The notes under the pieces: generated by a model
What the model was told of the DNA's origin: nothing
Seen by the model: only the letters and a program-made list of their open reading frames with translations
Database searches by the model: none
Program-made: the position numbers and the translations under genes
Source of the DNA: Mycolicibacterium hippocampi
GTDB lineage: Bacteria; Actinomycetota; Actinomycetes; Mycobacteriales; Mycobacteriaceae
Length of the DNA: 64,000 nucleotides
NCBI RefSeq assembly: GCF_010723735.1
Contig: NZ_BLLB01000002.1
Location: 2,294,001-2,358,000, forward strand
Direction of reading: 5' to 3'
Shown: one piece after another, positions 8,491-17,421 of the stretch
How positions within the stretch are numbered: position 1 is the first letter of the stretch
Layout: the number at the start of each line of letters is the position of its first letter

Positions 8491-9252
8491 ATGTGCGGGC
8501 GATTCGCGGTGACCACTGATCCAGCGCTGCTGGCCGAGAAGATCAAAGCGATCGATGAGACCACGGCGACCGCATCCGCTGAGAAGGATCCGCCGCGACC
8601 CAACTACAACGTCGCGCCGACGACCACCGTGGCCACGGTCGTCAAACGGCACAGCGAGCCCGACGACGAGGCGACGCGCCGGGTCCGGCTGATGCGCTGG
8701 GGTCTGTTGCCGCCGTGGGCCAAGACCGCCGACGACGGCGCCCCCGACACGTCCGGACCGCTGCTGATCAACGCCCGCTCGGACAAGGTGACCACCTCGC
8801 CGGCGTTCCGCAGCTCCGCCAAGGCCAAGCGCTGCCTGGTGCCGATGGACGGCTGGTACGAGTGGAAGGGCACCAAAGGCAACAAGACACCGTTCTTCAT
8901 GTACGCCGGCGACGGTGAGCCGCTGTTCATGGCCGGGCTGTGGACCACCTGGCGACCCAAAGGCGCCGACAAGGCCAGCAAACCGCTGCTGAGCTGCACG
9001 ATCATCACCACCGACGCGGCCGGCCCGCTCGCCGACATCCACGACCGGATGCCGCTGACGATCAGCGAGCGGGACTGGGACCACTGGCTCGATCCCGACG
9101 CGCCGGTCGACGAGGGTCTGCTGCGCGGCCACGGTGACCTCGACCGGATCGAGATCCGTGAGGTGTCCCGGCTGGTGAACAGCGTCCGCAACAACGGACC
9201 GGAGCTGATCGAGCCCGCCGAACCCGAGCCGGAGCAGGCCACCCTGCTGTAG
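8491..9252 (+). CDS. SRAP domain abasic-site DNA-protein crosslink protein (YedK/HMCES family)
   Basis: A 253-residue protein beginning MCGRFAVTT. After Met removal the terminal Cys (Cys2) is the residue that forms a thiazolidine crosslink with abasic DNA in this family. The other conserved residues are present: Asn in NYNVAPT, NARSDK, Glu in WYEWKG and His in DIHDRMPL. Family members shield abasic sites in single-stranded DNA during replication and repair. ATG at 8491 was chosen because the family needs Cys at position 2; the long upstream open frame is antisense to aroA. Its stop is directly next to the stop of the convergent methyltransferase. Corresponds to Rv3226c. Confidence 0.94.
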   Translation: MCGRFAVTTDPALLAEKIKAIDETTATASAEKDPPRPNYNVAPTTTVATVVKRHSEPDDEATRRVRLMRWGLLPPWAKTADDGAPDTSGPLLINARSDKVTTSPAFRSSAKAKRCLVPMDGWYEWKGTKGNKTPFFMYAGDGEPLFMAGLWTTWRPKGADKASKPLLSCTIITTDAAGPLADIHDRMPLTISERDWDHWLDPDAPVDEGLLRGHGDLDRIEIREVSRLVNSVRNNGPELIEPAEPEPEQATLL

Positions 9253-10029
9253 TCAGCGCCGGGTGGCCGCCACCACCGCGTAGCGCACGTCGAACGAGAC
9301 GGCGCCGCGGTCGTCGCTGTGGGCGCGCAGTGCCTGGTCGAACGCCGCGACCAGGTTGTCGCGTGTCGAGCCCGGCACCCGGCCCAGCACGTCCACATGC
9401 ATCGGCGACTCCTCGGTCACGAAGGTCATCGCCGCAGCGTGCGAAGCGAACTGCCAAGTGTGCCAACCCGATCGGATGGAAACGTCGTCGAAATCGGCTG
9501 CCAGCCTGGCCTCGGCGATGGCCGGCTCGCCCCACTGGTCAGGCGAGTAGCCCCGGTCGGGCGGCGCGCCCAGCGTCGCGACTATCGGATCGTAGAACGG
9601 GTTGTCGGTGCCGCGCACCCAGGTGGAGAACGCCAGGGTGGCGCCCGGGGCCAGCAGCCTCGCGATCTCGGCGACCTGGGCCGTCGGCTCCACGAACACG
9701 ATGCCCATGTTGGACACCGCGACGTCGAACGACGCCGGAGGAAGTCCGGTGGCGGACGCGTCGGCCGTCACCCAGTTCACCGACGTGCCGCCGGCTTTCT
9801 GCGCCCCGAGGGCGAGCAGCTCCGGGGTGATGTCGACGCCGGTGACCCGGGCGCCGCGGGCCGCGGCCGACAGCGCGGCGTTGCCGGTGCCGCAGGCCAG
9901 GTCGACGAGGCCGATGTCGCGCAGCGGCCGGCGCTGTTCGGCGGCGTCGAGGACTTCCTCGGAGATGTTCGCGATGCGCTGGGCTACGGCCTCGTAGCGC
10001 CCGGCAGACCAGATCGTCGGTGATGACAC
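9253..10029 (-). CDS. Class I SAM-dependent methyltransferase
   Basis: A 258-residue soluble methyltransferase of the ubiquinone/menaquinone type. Motif I is clear as VDLACGTGNAALSAAA (about residues 46-61), followed by the acidic end of strand 2 in VTGVDITPELL, a post-I segment VAVSNMGIVFV and LAPGATLAFSTWV. GTG at 10027-10029 (VSSPTIWSAGRYEAVAQRI) gives the standard methyltransferase opening; longer in-frame starts run into the divergent gene. Substrate unknown. It is divergent from the DUF2071 gene with only 25 bp between starts. Confidence 0.85.
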   Translation of the reverse strand: MSSPTIWSAGRYEAVAQRIANISEEVLDAAEQRRPLRDIGLVDLACGTGNAALSAAARGARVTGVDITPELLALGAQKAGGTSVNWVTADASATGLPPASFDVAVSNMGIVFVEPTAQVAEIARLLAPGATLAFSTWVRGTDNPFYDPIVATLGAPPDRGYSPDQWGEPAIAEARLAADFDDVSIRSGWHTWQFASHAAAMTFVTEESPMHVDVLGRVPGSTRDNLVAAFDQALRAHSDDRGAVSFDVRYAVVAATRR

Positions 10030-10054
10030 CGCACCAGCGTGCCACGATGACGAG

Positions 10055-10795
10055 GTGAACGGTGAGCTCGGTCCATGCGGTGTGAGCCTGCTGGCGCCGG
10101 CGCTGGTGCGGCCCGTGATCTTCGACCAGTACTGGCTGGATCTGACGTTCGTGCACTGGCCCGTCGACCCGCGCGCCGTCGCGCATCTCTTTCCGCCCGG
10201 CACCCGCCCCGACGTGTTCGACGACGGCCTGACCTATGTCGCCCTGGTGCCGTTCGTCATGCGGCACACCCGGCTGGGCACCTCGGTGCCGCTGCCGTAC
10301 TTCGGCACGTTCGCCGAGACGAACGTCCGGCTCTACTCGGTGGACGACGCAGGCAGACACGGCGTGCTCTTCCGGTCACTGGAGACCGAGCGGCTGACTG
10401 TCGTCCCCGCCGTCCGGAGCAGCTTGGGGGTGCCCTACACCTGGGCGAAGATGCGCGTCACCCGGTCGGCGGACCGCATCTCCTACGTCAGCACCCGGCG
10501 CTGGCCGCACCGCGGGCTGCACAGCCGGGTCACCGTGAGTGTCGGCGAGATCGTGGAGCCGACCGCGCTGGAGATCTGGCTGACCGCGCGATGGGGCGCG
10601 CACACCCGCAAGGCGGGCCGCACCTGGTGGCTGCCCAACGAACACACCAGCTGGCCGCTGCACGCCGCGGAGATCGTCGAACTCGACGACGAGCTGGTGG
10701 CGGCTGCAGGCGTCGTCGTGGCGGGCCCTCGACTGCGGGCGGTGTTCTCACCCGGGGTGCACACCCGCTTCGGACGACCGGCCCGCGTCGCCTGA
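10055..10795 (+). CDS. DUF2071 (YqjF-like) family protein
   Basis: A 246-residue protein without membrane segments. It carries the family pattern of an early VIFDQYWLDLTFVHWPVDP, then a hydrophobic core strand VALVPFVMRHTRLG, and YFGTFAETNVRLYS. DUF2071 proteins fold like acetoacetate decarboxylase; their role is unknown. GTG at 10055 is the longest start. GTG at 10082 is equally possible and would leave more room for the divergent promoters. It converges on the SDR gene with an 8-bp gap. Confidence 0.8.
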   Translation: MNGELGPCGVSLLAPALVRPVIFDQYWLDLTFVHWPVDPRAVAHLFPPGTRPDVFDDGLTYVALVPFVMRHTRLGTSVPLPYFGTFAETNVRLYSVDDAGRHGVLFRSLETERLTVVPAVRSSLGVPYTWAKMRVTRSADRISYVSTRRWPHRGLHSRVTVSVGEIVEPTALEIWLTARWGAHTRKAGRTWWLPNEHTSWPLHAAEIVELDDELVAAAGVVVAGPRLRAVFSPGVHTRFGRPARVA

Positions 10796-10803
10796 CCGGG
10801 AAC

Positions 10804-11649
10804 TCAGGGTTGGGTGTAGCCGGGCGGGTTGGCGCCCTCGACCCAGAAGTCGACACCGAGGTCGGATCCGGGGATGCAGTCGTAGACCGACAGGTCGGTG
10901 ACGCCGGATTCCAGCAGCACGTCCTCGCACAGCAGCGTGTTGCCGGTGTAGCTGGACGGCTTGGTCAGGACCACGTACGCCGCGTCGCTGTACACCTCGG
11001 GCTTGCGTGACCGAGCCATCGACTCGTCACCCCCGAGCAGGTTCTGCACCGCGGCGGTGGCCACCATGGTGCGCGGCCACAACGTGTTGGAGGCGATTCC
11101 CGACTCCCGCATCTCCTCGGCAATGCCCAAGGCACACAACGTCATCCCGTACTTGGCCATCATGTACGGGGTGGGTTTGAGCCACTTGGACTCCAGCAGG
11201 ATCGGCGGGGAGAGCGTCAGCACGTGCGGGTTCTCCCGGCCCTTCATGTGCGGCAGGCAGGCCTGCGACACCGCGTAGGTGCCCCGCACCTGGATGCCGT
11301 TCATCAGATCGAAACGCTTGAGCGGGACGTCTTCGATGGAGCCCAGGTTGATCGCCGAGGCGTTGTTCACGCACATGTCGATGCCGCCGAACTGTTCGAC
11401 GGCCTTGGCCACGGCGGCGGCCACCGAATCACCGTCGCGGACGTCACCGACGATCGGCAGCGCCTGACCGCCGACCTCCTCGATCTCCTTGGCTGCGGTG
11501 TAGACCGTGCCGGGCAGCTTGGGATGCGGCTCGGCGGTCTTGGCGACCAGCGCGATGTTGGCGCCGTCGGCCGCGACGCGTTTGGCGATCGCCAGCCCGA
11601 TGCCGCGGCTGGCACCGGAGATGAACATGGTTTTCCCGGCAAGTGACAT
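10804..11649 (-). CDS. Short-chain dehydrogenase/reductase (Rv3224-like, HSDL2 type)
   Basis: A 281-residue NAD(P)-dependent oxidoreductase. It has the dinucleotide motif TMFISGASRGIGLAIA (residues 7-22), CVNNASA, and an active-site Tyr-x-x-x-Lys in YMMAKYG. The insert KTAEPHPKLPGTVYTAAKEIEEVGG after the Rossmann start is typical of the HSDL2-like subgroup, which acts on lipid-type alcohols or ketones. It is the last gene of a four-gene minus-strand operon (two membrane proteins, YbaK, SDR), starting 9 bp after the deacylase stop. Substrate not known. Confidence 0.9.
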   Translation of the reverse strand: MSLAGKTMFISGASRGIGLAIAKRVAADGANIALVAKTAEPHPKLPGTVYTAAKEIEEVGGQALPIVGDVRDGDSVAAAVAKAVEQFGGIDMCVNNASAINLGSIEDVPLKRFDLMNGIQVRGTYAVSQACLPHMKGRENPHVLTLSPPILLESKWLKPTPYMMAKYGMTLCALGIAEEMRESGIASNTLWPRTMVATAAVQNLLGGDESMARSRKPEVYSDAAYVVLTKPSSYTGNTLLCEDVLLESGVTDLSVYDCIPGSDLGVDFWVEGANPPGYTQP

Positions 11650-11658
11650 GGGCCCACC

Positions 11659-12150
11659 CTAGATGGCGCGGATCTCCGCGGTCACCGCCTCGGTGAGCGT
11701 GATCAGATCGGCGGGCGCCAGCGCGACGTCCCACCCGCGTTTCCCGGCGCTGCACAGCACCCGGTCCCACTGCAGCGCCGACGAGTCGACGACCGTCGGC
11801 AGCAGCTTGCGCTGGCCGAGCGGCGAGATGCCGCCGAGGACGTAGCCGGTCGCCCGCTGGGCGTCGGCGGGTTCGGCCATCGTGGCCTTCGGCACGCCCA
11901 GCGCCGCGGCTGCGGCCTTCAACGACAGCTTCGACGGCACCGGCAGCACCGCGACACCGAGCCCCCGGGGTAGCGCGACCACAAGCGTCTTGAAGATCTG
12001 CCCGGGGTCGACGTCGCCGGTCCGGGCCAGCTCGTCGACCGCCTCCTCGCCGAACGAGTCGCTGCGGGGGTCGTGTTTGTACTGCACCACGGTGTGCGGG
12101 ATGCCGGCGGCCAGCAGGGCCGCGATCGCCGGTGTTGCTGCACGGGCCAC
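11659..12150 (-). CDS. YbaK/EbsC aminoacyl-tRNA deacylase
   Basis: A 163-residue editing protein that removes misattached amino acids, typically Cys from tRNA-Pro. It has the family elements FKTLVVALPRG, the Lys/Ser pocket (VPSKLSLKAAAAALG), VLGGISPLGQRKLLPT and DVALAPADLI. GTG at 12148-12150 (VARAATPAIAALLAAGIPHTV) matches the family start. The gene is intact here. In M. tuberculosis the corresponding locus is annotated as two short pieces (Rv3224A and Rv3224B, from memory), so this copy looks ancestral. It lies inside a tight minus-strand operon. Confidence 0.9.
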   Translation of the reverse strand: MARAATPAIAALLAAGIPHTVVQYKHDPRSDSFGEEAVDELARTGDVDPGQIFKTLVVALPRGLGVAVLPVPSKLSLKAAAAALGVPKATMAEPADAQRATGYVLGGISPLGQRKLLPTVVDSSALQWDRVLCSAGKRGWDVALAPADLITLTEAVTAEIRAI

Positions 12151-12172
12151 CGGCTCAGCGTAGAGCCGGGAG

Positions 12173-13126
12173 TCACCGCGAGGCGGAGCGCCAGGTGATC
12201 CGGGGCGGGGTATCGGTGCCGAACCGTGACAGGCGCCGGAAGGCCCGCACGCCAACCCCGACCATCACCGCGGCGAGCACAGCGTTGAGCGCTGCCGCGG
12301 CAGTCACGGCCCGGCCGGTGCGTTCGGCGACGGGACCGAAGTCGTGGAGAAAAGACCGGATGTCGCCCACCGCGATCATCTGCACGTTCGCCAGCCCGGT
12401 GTAGGACGTGGGGCCACCGGCGCCCATGCCGCCCTGCAACTCACCCCACACCACCACCGGGTCGCCGCGGCGCAGCACACACTCGCCGTCGACGGACGGC
12501 CACGCCCACGCCTGATCGGGCGCGATCGGCCCGGCGACGATCGGCGGACCGCCCGGTAGCTCGAGCAGATACCGGCTGGGCAGCTGATCGCGAGTGGCCG
12601 GAAGCCGAAGCCACCCGATGGTGGGACACCGATACGACGCCGCCACCCCGGACGCCGATTCCGCTGTGGCAGCACTGATCCTGGCCTCCAGCAGCACCGC
12701 ACCGGGCGGGCCCGGTGAGTCACGCCGGTCGATGAACTCGTCGCGGGTACGCAACTGGGGAAGATCCTGCACCTGTGACCCGTCGTGTGCGGCCGCGGCC
12801 AGAAACGCGCCGACCGCCAGGTACATCGCCGCCACCGCCGCGAACACCACCACCACGGAGTGCCGGTCGTTCCTGCTGACGAGCTGAGGCAGGGTCCGGA
12901 CGAGCAGCAGCACCGCGACGATCGACAGCACCACCGTCGCAACGGAAATCTTTGCTGCCGTTGCGAACAGGTCAGGCGCCACCTCGCCGGTGACGGCCAC
13001 CGTCAGGGCCAGGGCCGCCGCGACGCCGACCACCAGAACACACAGCCGCAGCGCCCGGTGGCGCCATCGATGCGCCAGCACCGCCGCGCCCAGCCCCACC
13101 GCACACCACGCGGCAGCCAGCGTCAC
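12173..13126 (-). CDS. Membrane protein of unknown function
   Basis: A 317-residue protein with about four N-terminal membrane segments (residues 5-20, 28-48, 62-85, 100-120), a large polar domain of about 160 residues, and a last hydrophobic stretch near 275-298. The polar domain contains LLEARISAATAESASG, a single Cys in YRCPTIGW and ECVLRRGDPVVVWGEL, the last reminiscent of an OB/NfeD-like fold. GTG start overlaps the preceding stop (GTGA), indicating translational coupling to the upstream membrane protein. No function can be assigned. Confidence 0.75.
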   Translation of the reverse strand: MTLAAAWCAVGLGAAVLAHRWRHRALRLCVLVVGVAAALALTVAVTGEVAPDLFATAAKISVATVVLSIVAVLLLVRTLPQLVSRNDRHSVVVVFAAVAAMYLAVGAFLAAAAHDGSQVQDLPQLRTRDEFIDRRDSPGPPGAVLLEARISAATAESASGVAASYRCPTIGWLRLPATRDQLPSRYLLELPGGPPIVAGPIAPDQAWAWPSVDGECVLRRGDPVVVWGELQGGMGAGGPTSYTGLANVQMIAVGDIRSFLHDFGPVAERTGRAVTAAAALNAVLAAVMVGVGVRAFRRLSRFGTDTPPRITWRSASR

Positions 13127-13791
13127 GTCCCGGTCCGGCCGATCGCGTCGCGGCACCGCACGCCGAGTTCGACGAACGCGTCGAGCCGCTCGACCGAGCG
13201 CAGGACGTCGGTGCGGACCCGAATGCTGACACCGGTGTCGTCGATCGACAGCACCGGCTGGTCCCGTTCGGCGCGATGCACCGCGCACCAGGCGCTGACC
13301 GCGTCGGCGACACCGGCGAGCGCACCCACCGGGCCGTAACCGTCCGTCGCGAACACCAGCAGACGCCGATCGGCTGACGGCACCGCGCGCAGGGGGCGCC
13401 CGTCGCTGACCTGATCGATGCCCAGCAGCCGGCTCATCGCCGGCGTCGCAGATCCGAGTAGCTCCGCGGCGAGATCGCGCAACTGCGGATCAGGTGCCGG
13501 GCCGGCGACCAGCGCCGCGTCGTGCACGGCGGGGGTCGGCGCGCTCCACACGCTGGTGACGACGTGTGAGCTCGGTGGCGACATCTGCGCAGCGAACGAC
13601 CGGTTCATCGTGACCATCCAGTCGCCGGTGGCCGGGGCGACGGTGGTCTTCCCGCCCCGGCGGGTCTGCTGCCAGCCACGATGCGCCAGTGCAGAGCGGA
13701 ACGCGGCGCGGCGGCGGAGCAGCCACACCCACACCGCAGCGGCGACCGCGAGCGCGACCGCGCCGACAAGGAGGTTGCTCAGCACGTCCAT
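13123..13791 (-). CDS. Single-pass membrane protein of unknown function
   Basis: About 222 residues. One N-terminal membrane helix (DVLSNLLVGAVALAVAAAVW) is followed by Arg-rich residues and a soluble domain of about 190 residues with GDWMVTMNRSF and RRLLVFATDGYGPVGALAG. It resembles no family I know. ATG at 13791 puts the helix at the extreme N-terminus; GTG at 13818 would add nine residues, and neither has a strong ribosome-binding site. It is the first gene of the operon leading to ybaK and the SDR and may work with the coupled membrane protein downstream. Confidence 0.7.
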   Translation of the reverse strand: MDVLSNLLVGAVALAVAAAVWVWLLRRRAAFRSALAHRGWQQTRRGGKTTVAPATGDWMVTMNRSFAAQMSPPSSHVVTSVWSAPTPAVHDAALVAGPAPDPQLRDLAAELLGSATPAMSRLLGIDQVSDGRPLRAVPSADRRLLVFATDGYGPVGALAGVADAVSAWCAVHRAERDQPVLSIDDTGVSIRVRTDVLRSVERLDAFVELGVRCRDAIGRTGT

Positions 13792-14040
13792 GGCGAAGTC
13801 AGTATCGCCGAGCTGCACCCGGGCCGCGAGGCACCGGGGAACAACGTCGCCCGTCGGCGCTGTTGTTCAGCACAGCTGTGGTAGCGCACGGCCGAGCGAA
13901 GAAAGTCGTCGGTCGAAACCTCTAGGATCGGCAGAAGGGGATTGATGGTGCCAGTGTTGGCCATGGAGGCCCCGTGGCGTCCGGTGGTTTCGCCGGACGT
14001 TTTTGGCGGCGCCGCGACAGAAGGGACGGTGTTCCCCACG

Positions 14041-14700
14041 ATGACCGACACCGATGGGTCTGCTTCCAAGACGACCCTGAAAGACACAGACGAACCTGTG
14101 GAAACCGATACCGAGCTGACCGCCCGTTTCGAGCGTGATGCCATCCCGATGCTCGACCAGCTCTACGGCGGTGCGTTGCGGATGACCCGCAATCCCGCCG
14201 ATGCCGAGGATCTGCTCCAGGAAACGATGGTGAAGGCCTACGCCGGGTTCCGCTCGTTCCGGGCGGGCACGAACCTCAAGGCGTGGCTGTATCGCATCCT
14301 GACCAACACCTACATCAACAGCTACCGCAAGAAGCAGCGTCAGCCCGCTGAGTATCCGACCGAGGAGATCACCGACTGGCAGTTGGCGGCCAACGCCGAA
14401 CACACCTCCACGGGGTTGCGTTCGGCCGAGGTCGAGGCACTGGAATCGATGCCCGACAGTGAGATCAAGGAAGCGCTGCAGGCGCTGCCCGAGGATTTCC
14501 GGATGGCGGTGTACTACGCCGACGTCGAGGGCTTCCCCTACAAGGAGATCGCCGAGATCATGGACACACCGATCGGAACGGTGATGTCGCGGTTGCACCG
14601 CGGCAGGCGCCAGCTACGCGAGTTGTTGGCCGAGGTGGCCCGCGATCGCGGGTATCTCCGGGGCCAGCAGTCCGACGCGCCGGAGGAGGTCTCGTCATGA
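14041..14700 (+). CDS. sigH: ECF RNA polymerase sigma factor SigH
   Basis: A 219-residue group 4 sigma factor that directs the heat, oxidative and thiol stress response. Region 2 is seen as [20 protein letters not shown] and [17 protein letters not shown], with the -10-reading [18 protein letters not shown] helix. Region 4 has [19 protein letters not shown] and the HTH end [15 protein letters not shown]. Start ATG 14041 matches the variable acidic N-terminus of mycobacterial SigH; upstream in-frame starts lack similarity. Its stop overlaps the start of rshA (ATGA), so the anti-sigma factor is made in step. I did not find an unambiguous GGAA/GTT autoregulatory promoter upstream. Confidence 0.95.
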   Translation: MTDTDGSASKTTLKDTDEPVETDTELTARFERDAIPMLDQLYGGALRMTRNPADAEDLLQETMVKAYAGFRSFRAGTNLKAWLYRILTNTYINSYRKKQRQPAEYPTEEITDWQLAANAEHTSTGLRSAEVEALESMPDSEIKEALQALPEDFRMAVYYADVEGFPYKEIAEIMDTPIGTVMSRLHRGRRQLRELLAEVARDRGYLRGQQSDAPEEVSS

Positions 14701-15017
14701 GCGGCACCGATTCGACCGGGGCGTCGGATTCCGAGGAGCGGTGGACCCCGCCGATCGGACCGGTCGACCCCGAGCATCCCGAGTGCGCCGCCGTGATCGC
14801 GGAGGTGTGGACGCTGCTCGACGGTGAGTGCACCGTCGAGACCCGGGACAAGCTGCGTCAGCACCTCGAGGAGTGCCCGACGTGCCTGAGGCACTACGGG
14901 ATCGAGGAGCGGGTCAAGAAACTGATCGCCACCAAGTGCAGCGAGCGGGCCCCGGAGGGACTTCGTGAGCGGCTGCGCATCCAGATCAGCCGCACCACGA
15001 TCATCCGCGGCGGCTAG
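14697..15017 (+). CDS. rshA: Zinc-associated anti-sigma factor RshA
   Basis: A 106-residue ZAS-family protein that binds and silences SigH until oxidised. The redox zinc motif HxxxCxxC is at His56, Cys60 and Cys63 (HLEECPTC), with Cys30 and Cys45 as additional Cys residues. The acidic N-terminus is typical. Start overlaps the sigH stop by 4 bp. Its own stop overlaps the stop end of the convergent bL37 gene by 4 bp, an unusually tight tail-to-tail junction. Confidence 0.95.
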   Translation: MSGTDSTGASDSEERWTPPIGPVDPEHPECAAVIAEVWTLLDGECTVETRDKLRQHLEECPTCLRHYGIEERVKKLIATKCSERAPEGLRERLRIQISRTTIIRGG

Positions 15018-15106
15018 CGCACCGACTTCGAGCCGGCGTTGGGCCGCTTGCCGTGGTTGGCCTTCGAGTGCTTGCGGTCGCGCTTCTTACGGCCACGCTT
15101 GGCCAT
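15014..15106 (-). CDS. Mycobacterial 50S ribosomal protein bL37 (tiny basic protein)
   Basis: A 30-residue protein beginning MAKRGRKKRDRKHSKANHGK, so more than half its residues are Lys, Arg or His. It matches the short mycobacterial large-subunit protein bL37 found in cryo-EM structures of M. smegmatis ribosomes; the first 24 residues are the part I recall, and the end here is extended by GSKSVR. A clear GGAGG lies 6 bases before the ATG. Genes this short are routinely missed. It is convergent with rshA and overlaps its last 4 bases, and it diverges from the biotinyl-protein gene across 200 bp. Confidence 0.85.
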   Translation of the reverse strand: MAKRGRKKRDRKHSKANHGKRPNAGSKSVR

Positions 15107-15305
15107 GGTGTACCTCCAGGTAGTCGGTGGGTGGTTGTCCCGCGCGGGCGGGAGCGTTGATCCATTGTCGCATGCGGGACCGACACCGGTTTCGCGGCGG
15201 CGGGGGACGCAAGTCCTGCGCGAACCGCGTCCGCTCCGCGCTTCAGCCAGTGATTGTGGTTCGATAGGACGCGACAGCACCAGCGGTGGATTGAGTGGGG
15301 TGAAG

Positions 15306-15521
15306 ATGGCCGAGGATGTTCGCGCCGAGATCGTGGCCAGTGTGCTCGAGGTCGTGGTCCACGAGGGCGATCAGATCGGTGAAGGCGACACCCTGGTGCT
15401 GCTGGAGTCGATGAAGATGGAGATCCCCGTGCTCGCCGAGGTCGCCGGGACGATCAGCAAGGTCAGCGTGTCGGTGGGCGATGTCATCCAGGCCGGCGAC
15501 CTCATCGCGGTCATCAGCTAA
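15306..15521 (+). CDS. Biotinyl/lipoyl attachment domain protein (TB7.3-like)
   Basis: A 71-residue stand-alone biotin carboxyl carrier-type domain, same length as M. tuberculosis TB7.3 (Rv3221c). The attachment lysine is Lys37 in ESMKMEIPV, with the mirrored half VGDVIQAGDLIAVIS completing the beta-barrel hammerhead fold. Such proteins are biotinylated, but a matching carboxylase is not encoded nearby, so partner and role are open. ATG at 15306 gives the exact family start MAEDVRAEIVASVLEVVV. It precedes pdtaS by 46 bp in the same direction and may share its transcript. Confidence 0.92.
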   Translation: MAEDVRAEIVASVLEVVVHEGDQIGEGDTLVLLESMKMEIPVLAEVAGTISKVSVSVGDVIQAGDLIAVIS

Positions 15522-15567
15522 GCACCCCTTGACCTGGACCGACCCGACGTCACGAACGCAGTAGGCG

Positions 15568-17058
15568 ATGTCCACCCTCGGTGACCTCCTCGCCGAGCAC
15601 ACCATTCTGCCCGGCAGCGCCGTCGACCACCTGCACGCGGTGGTGGGGGAGTGGCAGCTGCTGGCCGACCTGTCGTTCGCCGACTACCTGATGTGGGTGC
15701 AGCGCGACGACGGGCAGGTCGTCTGCGTGGCCCAGGTGCGGCCCAACACCGCGAGCACGGTGCTGCTGGCCGATGCCGTAGGAACACTCGCCGAAAGCGA
15801 GGACGTGCCGATCGTCGCCGCGGCCTTCCAGTCCGGCGCCATCGGCCGCGCCACCGTCGAGGGACGAAACGGTTCACCCGGCCTGAACGTCGAGGCCGTT
15901 CCGGTGCGGCAGGGCAGCGACGTCGTCGCCGTGCTCACCCACCAGACATCATTGGCGCCGCGACAGACCAGTCCGCTGGAGACCGCGTACGTCGCCTGTG
16001 CCGGTGACCTGCTCAACATGCTGTCCGAAGGCACCTTCCCCAACGTCGGTGACCTCGCGATGTCGCGATCGAGCCCCCGGGTGGGTGACGGCTTCATCCG
16101 GCTCGACGAGACCGGCGTGGTGACCTTCGCCAGCCCGAACGCCATCTCGGCGTATCACCGGATGGGGCTGGCGGCCGAACTCGGTGGCCACAACCTGGTC
16201 ACCGTCACCCGCCCGCTGATCTCCGATCCGTTCGAAGCCCAGGAGCTGGCCAACCACGTCCGGGATTCACTGGCCGGTGGATCCAGCATGCGGATGGAAG
16301 TCGACGCCGGCGGCGCGGCGGTCCTGCTGCGCACCCTGCCGCTGGTCGTGCACGGCGCAGCGGTGGGCGCCGCGGTGCTGATCCGCGATGTCACCGAGGT
16401 CAAACGCCGCGACCGGGCGCTGCTGTCCAAGGACGCCACCATCCGCGAGATCCACCACCGGGTGAAGAACAATCTGCAGACCGTCGCCGCGCTGCTGCGA
16501 CTGCAGGCGCGTCGCACCAACAACGCCGAGGGCCGCGAAGCGCTGTTCGAGTCGGTTCGCCGGGTGTCGTCGATCGCGCTGGTGCACGATGCGCTGTCGA
16601 TGTCGGTCGACGAAGAGGTCAACCTCGACGCGGTGATCGACCGGATCCTGCCGATCATGAACGACGTCGCGACGGTGGACGCCCCGATCCGGATCAACCG
16701 GGTGGGAGAGCTGGGCGTGCTCGACGCCGACCGCGCCACCGCGCTGGTCATGGTCATCACCGAGTTGGTGCAGAACGCGATCGAGCACGCCTTCGACGAG
16801 AGCACCGCGCAGGGGTGCGTCTCGATCCGGGCGGAACGCTCCGCACGCTGGCTCGACGTCGTGGTCCACGACGACGGACGCGGCCTTCCCGAGGGTTTCA
16901 GCCTGGAGAAGTCCGACCGCCTCGGCCTGCAGATCGTGCGCACCCTGGTGTCCGCCGAACTGGACGGATCGCTGGGCATGCACGACGCCGAAGCCGGCGG
17001 GACCGACGTGATTCTGCGGGTGCCGATCGGCCGGCGGGGCCGCACGAATCAATATTGA
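15568..17058 (+). CDS. pdtaS: Two-component sensor histidine kinase PdtaS
   Basis: A 496-residue soluble HisKA_2/HWE-type kinase. An N-terminal GAF-like domain (about 1-140) and a PAS-like domain (about 165-280) precede the phosphoacceptor helix EIHHRVKNNLQTVAALLRLQ (His at 296-297). The ATPase domain has the N-box VITELVQNAIEHAF, VHDDGRGLPEGF and a LGLQIV G2 element. In mycobacteria PdtaS phosphorylates PdtaR, an RNA-binding antiterminator encoded elsewhere, and responds to copper and nitric oxide. No response regulator is adjacent, as in M. tuberculosis (Rv3220c). A strong bidirectional hairpin follows the stop. Confidence 0.93.
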   Translation: MSTLGDLLAEHTILPGSAVDHLHAVVGEWQLLADLSFADYLMWVQRDDGQVVCVAQVRPNTASTVLLADAVGTLAESEDVPIVAAAFQSGAIGRATVEGRNGSPGLNVEAVPVRQGSDVVAVLTHQTSLAPRQTSPLETAYVACAGDLLNMLSEGTFPNVGDLAMSRSSPRVGDGFIRLDETGVVTFASPNAISAYHRMGLAAELGGHNLVTVTRPLISDPFEAQELANHVRDSLAGGSSMRMEVDAGGAAVLLRTLPLVVHGAAVGAAVLIRDVTEVKRRDRALLSKDATIREIHHRVKNNLQTVAALLRLQARRTNNAEGREALFESVRRVSSIALVHDALSMSVDEEVNLDAVIDRILPIMNDVATVDAPIRINRVGELGVLDADRATALVMVITELVQNAIEHAFDESTAQGCVSIRAERSARWLDVVVHDDGRGLPEGFSLEKSDRLGLQIVRTLVSAELDGSLGMHDAEAGGTDVILRVPIGRRGRTNQY

Positions 17059-17113
17059 CCGTCACCGAAAAATGGCGGTGCATGACGCGAATTCGGTCGA
17101 ATTGTATTCACAA

Positions 17114-17148
17114 AGTGACGGCCCCGACTTTTTGTCGGGGCCGTCACT
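17114..17148. terminator. Bidirectional intrinsic terminator between pdtaS and whiB1
   Basis: A perfect 15-bp stem AGTGACGGCCCCGAC (17114-17128) with its complement (17134-17148) closes a five-T loop. It lies between two convergent genes and serves both. It has no long U-tract on either strand, which is common for mycobacterial terminators. Confidence 0.85.
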
Positions 17149-17166
17149 GTGAAAGTGCTGAACGCG

Positions 17167-17421
17167 CTAGACCCCGCTGCGGGCCTTGGTACGGGCGTTG
17201 CGACGCTTGAGCGCGCGGCGCTCGTCCTCGCTCATGCCGCCCCAGACGCCGGCGTCCTGGCCGGACTCCAATGCCCAGCTCAGGCACTCCGCGGTGACCG
17301 GGCAGCGGTTGCAGACGAGCTTCGCGTCAGCGATCTGGGCGAGGGCCGGACCGCTGTTTCCCACCGGGAAGAACAGCTCCGGATCCTCGTCGCGACAGAC
17401 CGCCTTGTGGCGCCAATCCAT
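17167..17421 (-). CDS. whiB1: Iron-sulfur transcription factor WhiB1
   Basis: An 84-residue Wbl protein with four cluster Cys at 9, 37, 40 and 46 (CNRCPVTAEC), the GVWGG turn and a basic C-terminus (RRALKRRNARTKARSGV). WhiB1 carries a nitric-oxide-sensitive 4Fe-4S cluster, binds the SigA subunit of RNA polymerase and is essential in mycobacteria. The ATG is preceded by GAGGAG. A CRP-type box lies about 150 bp upstream, in agreement with cAMP-CRP control known for M. tuberculosis whiB1. Confidence 0.96.
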   Translation of the reverse strand: MDWRHKAVCRDEDPELFFPVGNSGPALAQIADAKLVCNRCPVTAECLSWALESGQDAGVWGGMSEDERRALKRRNARTKARSGV

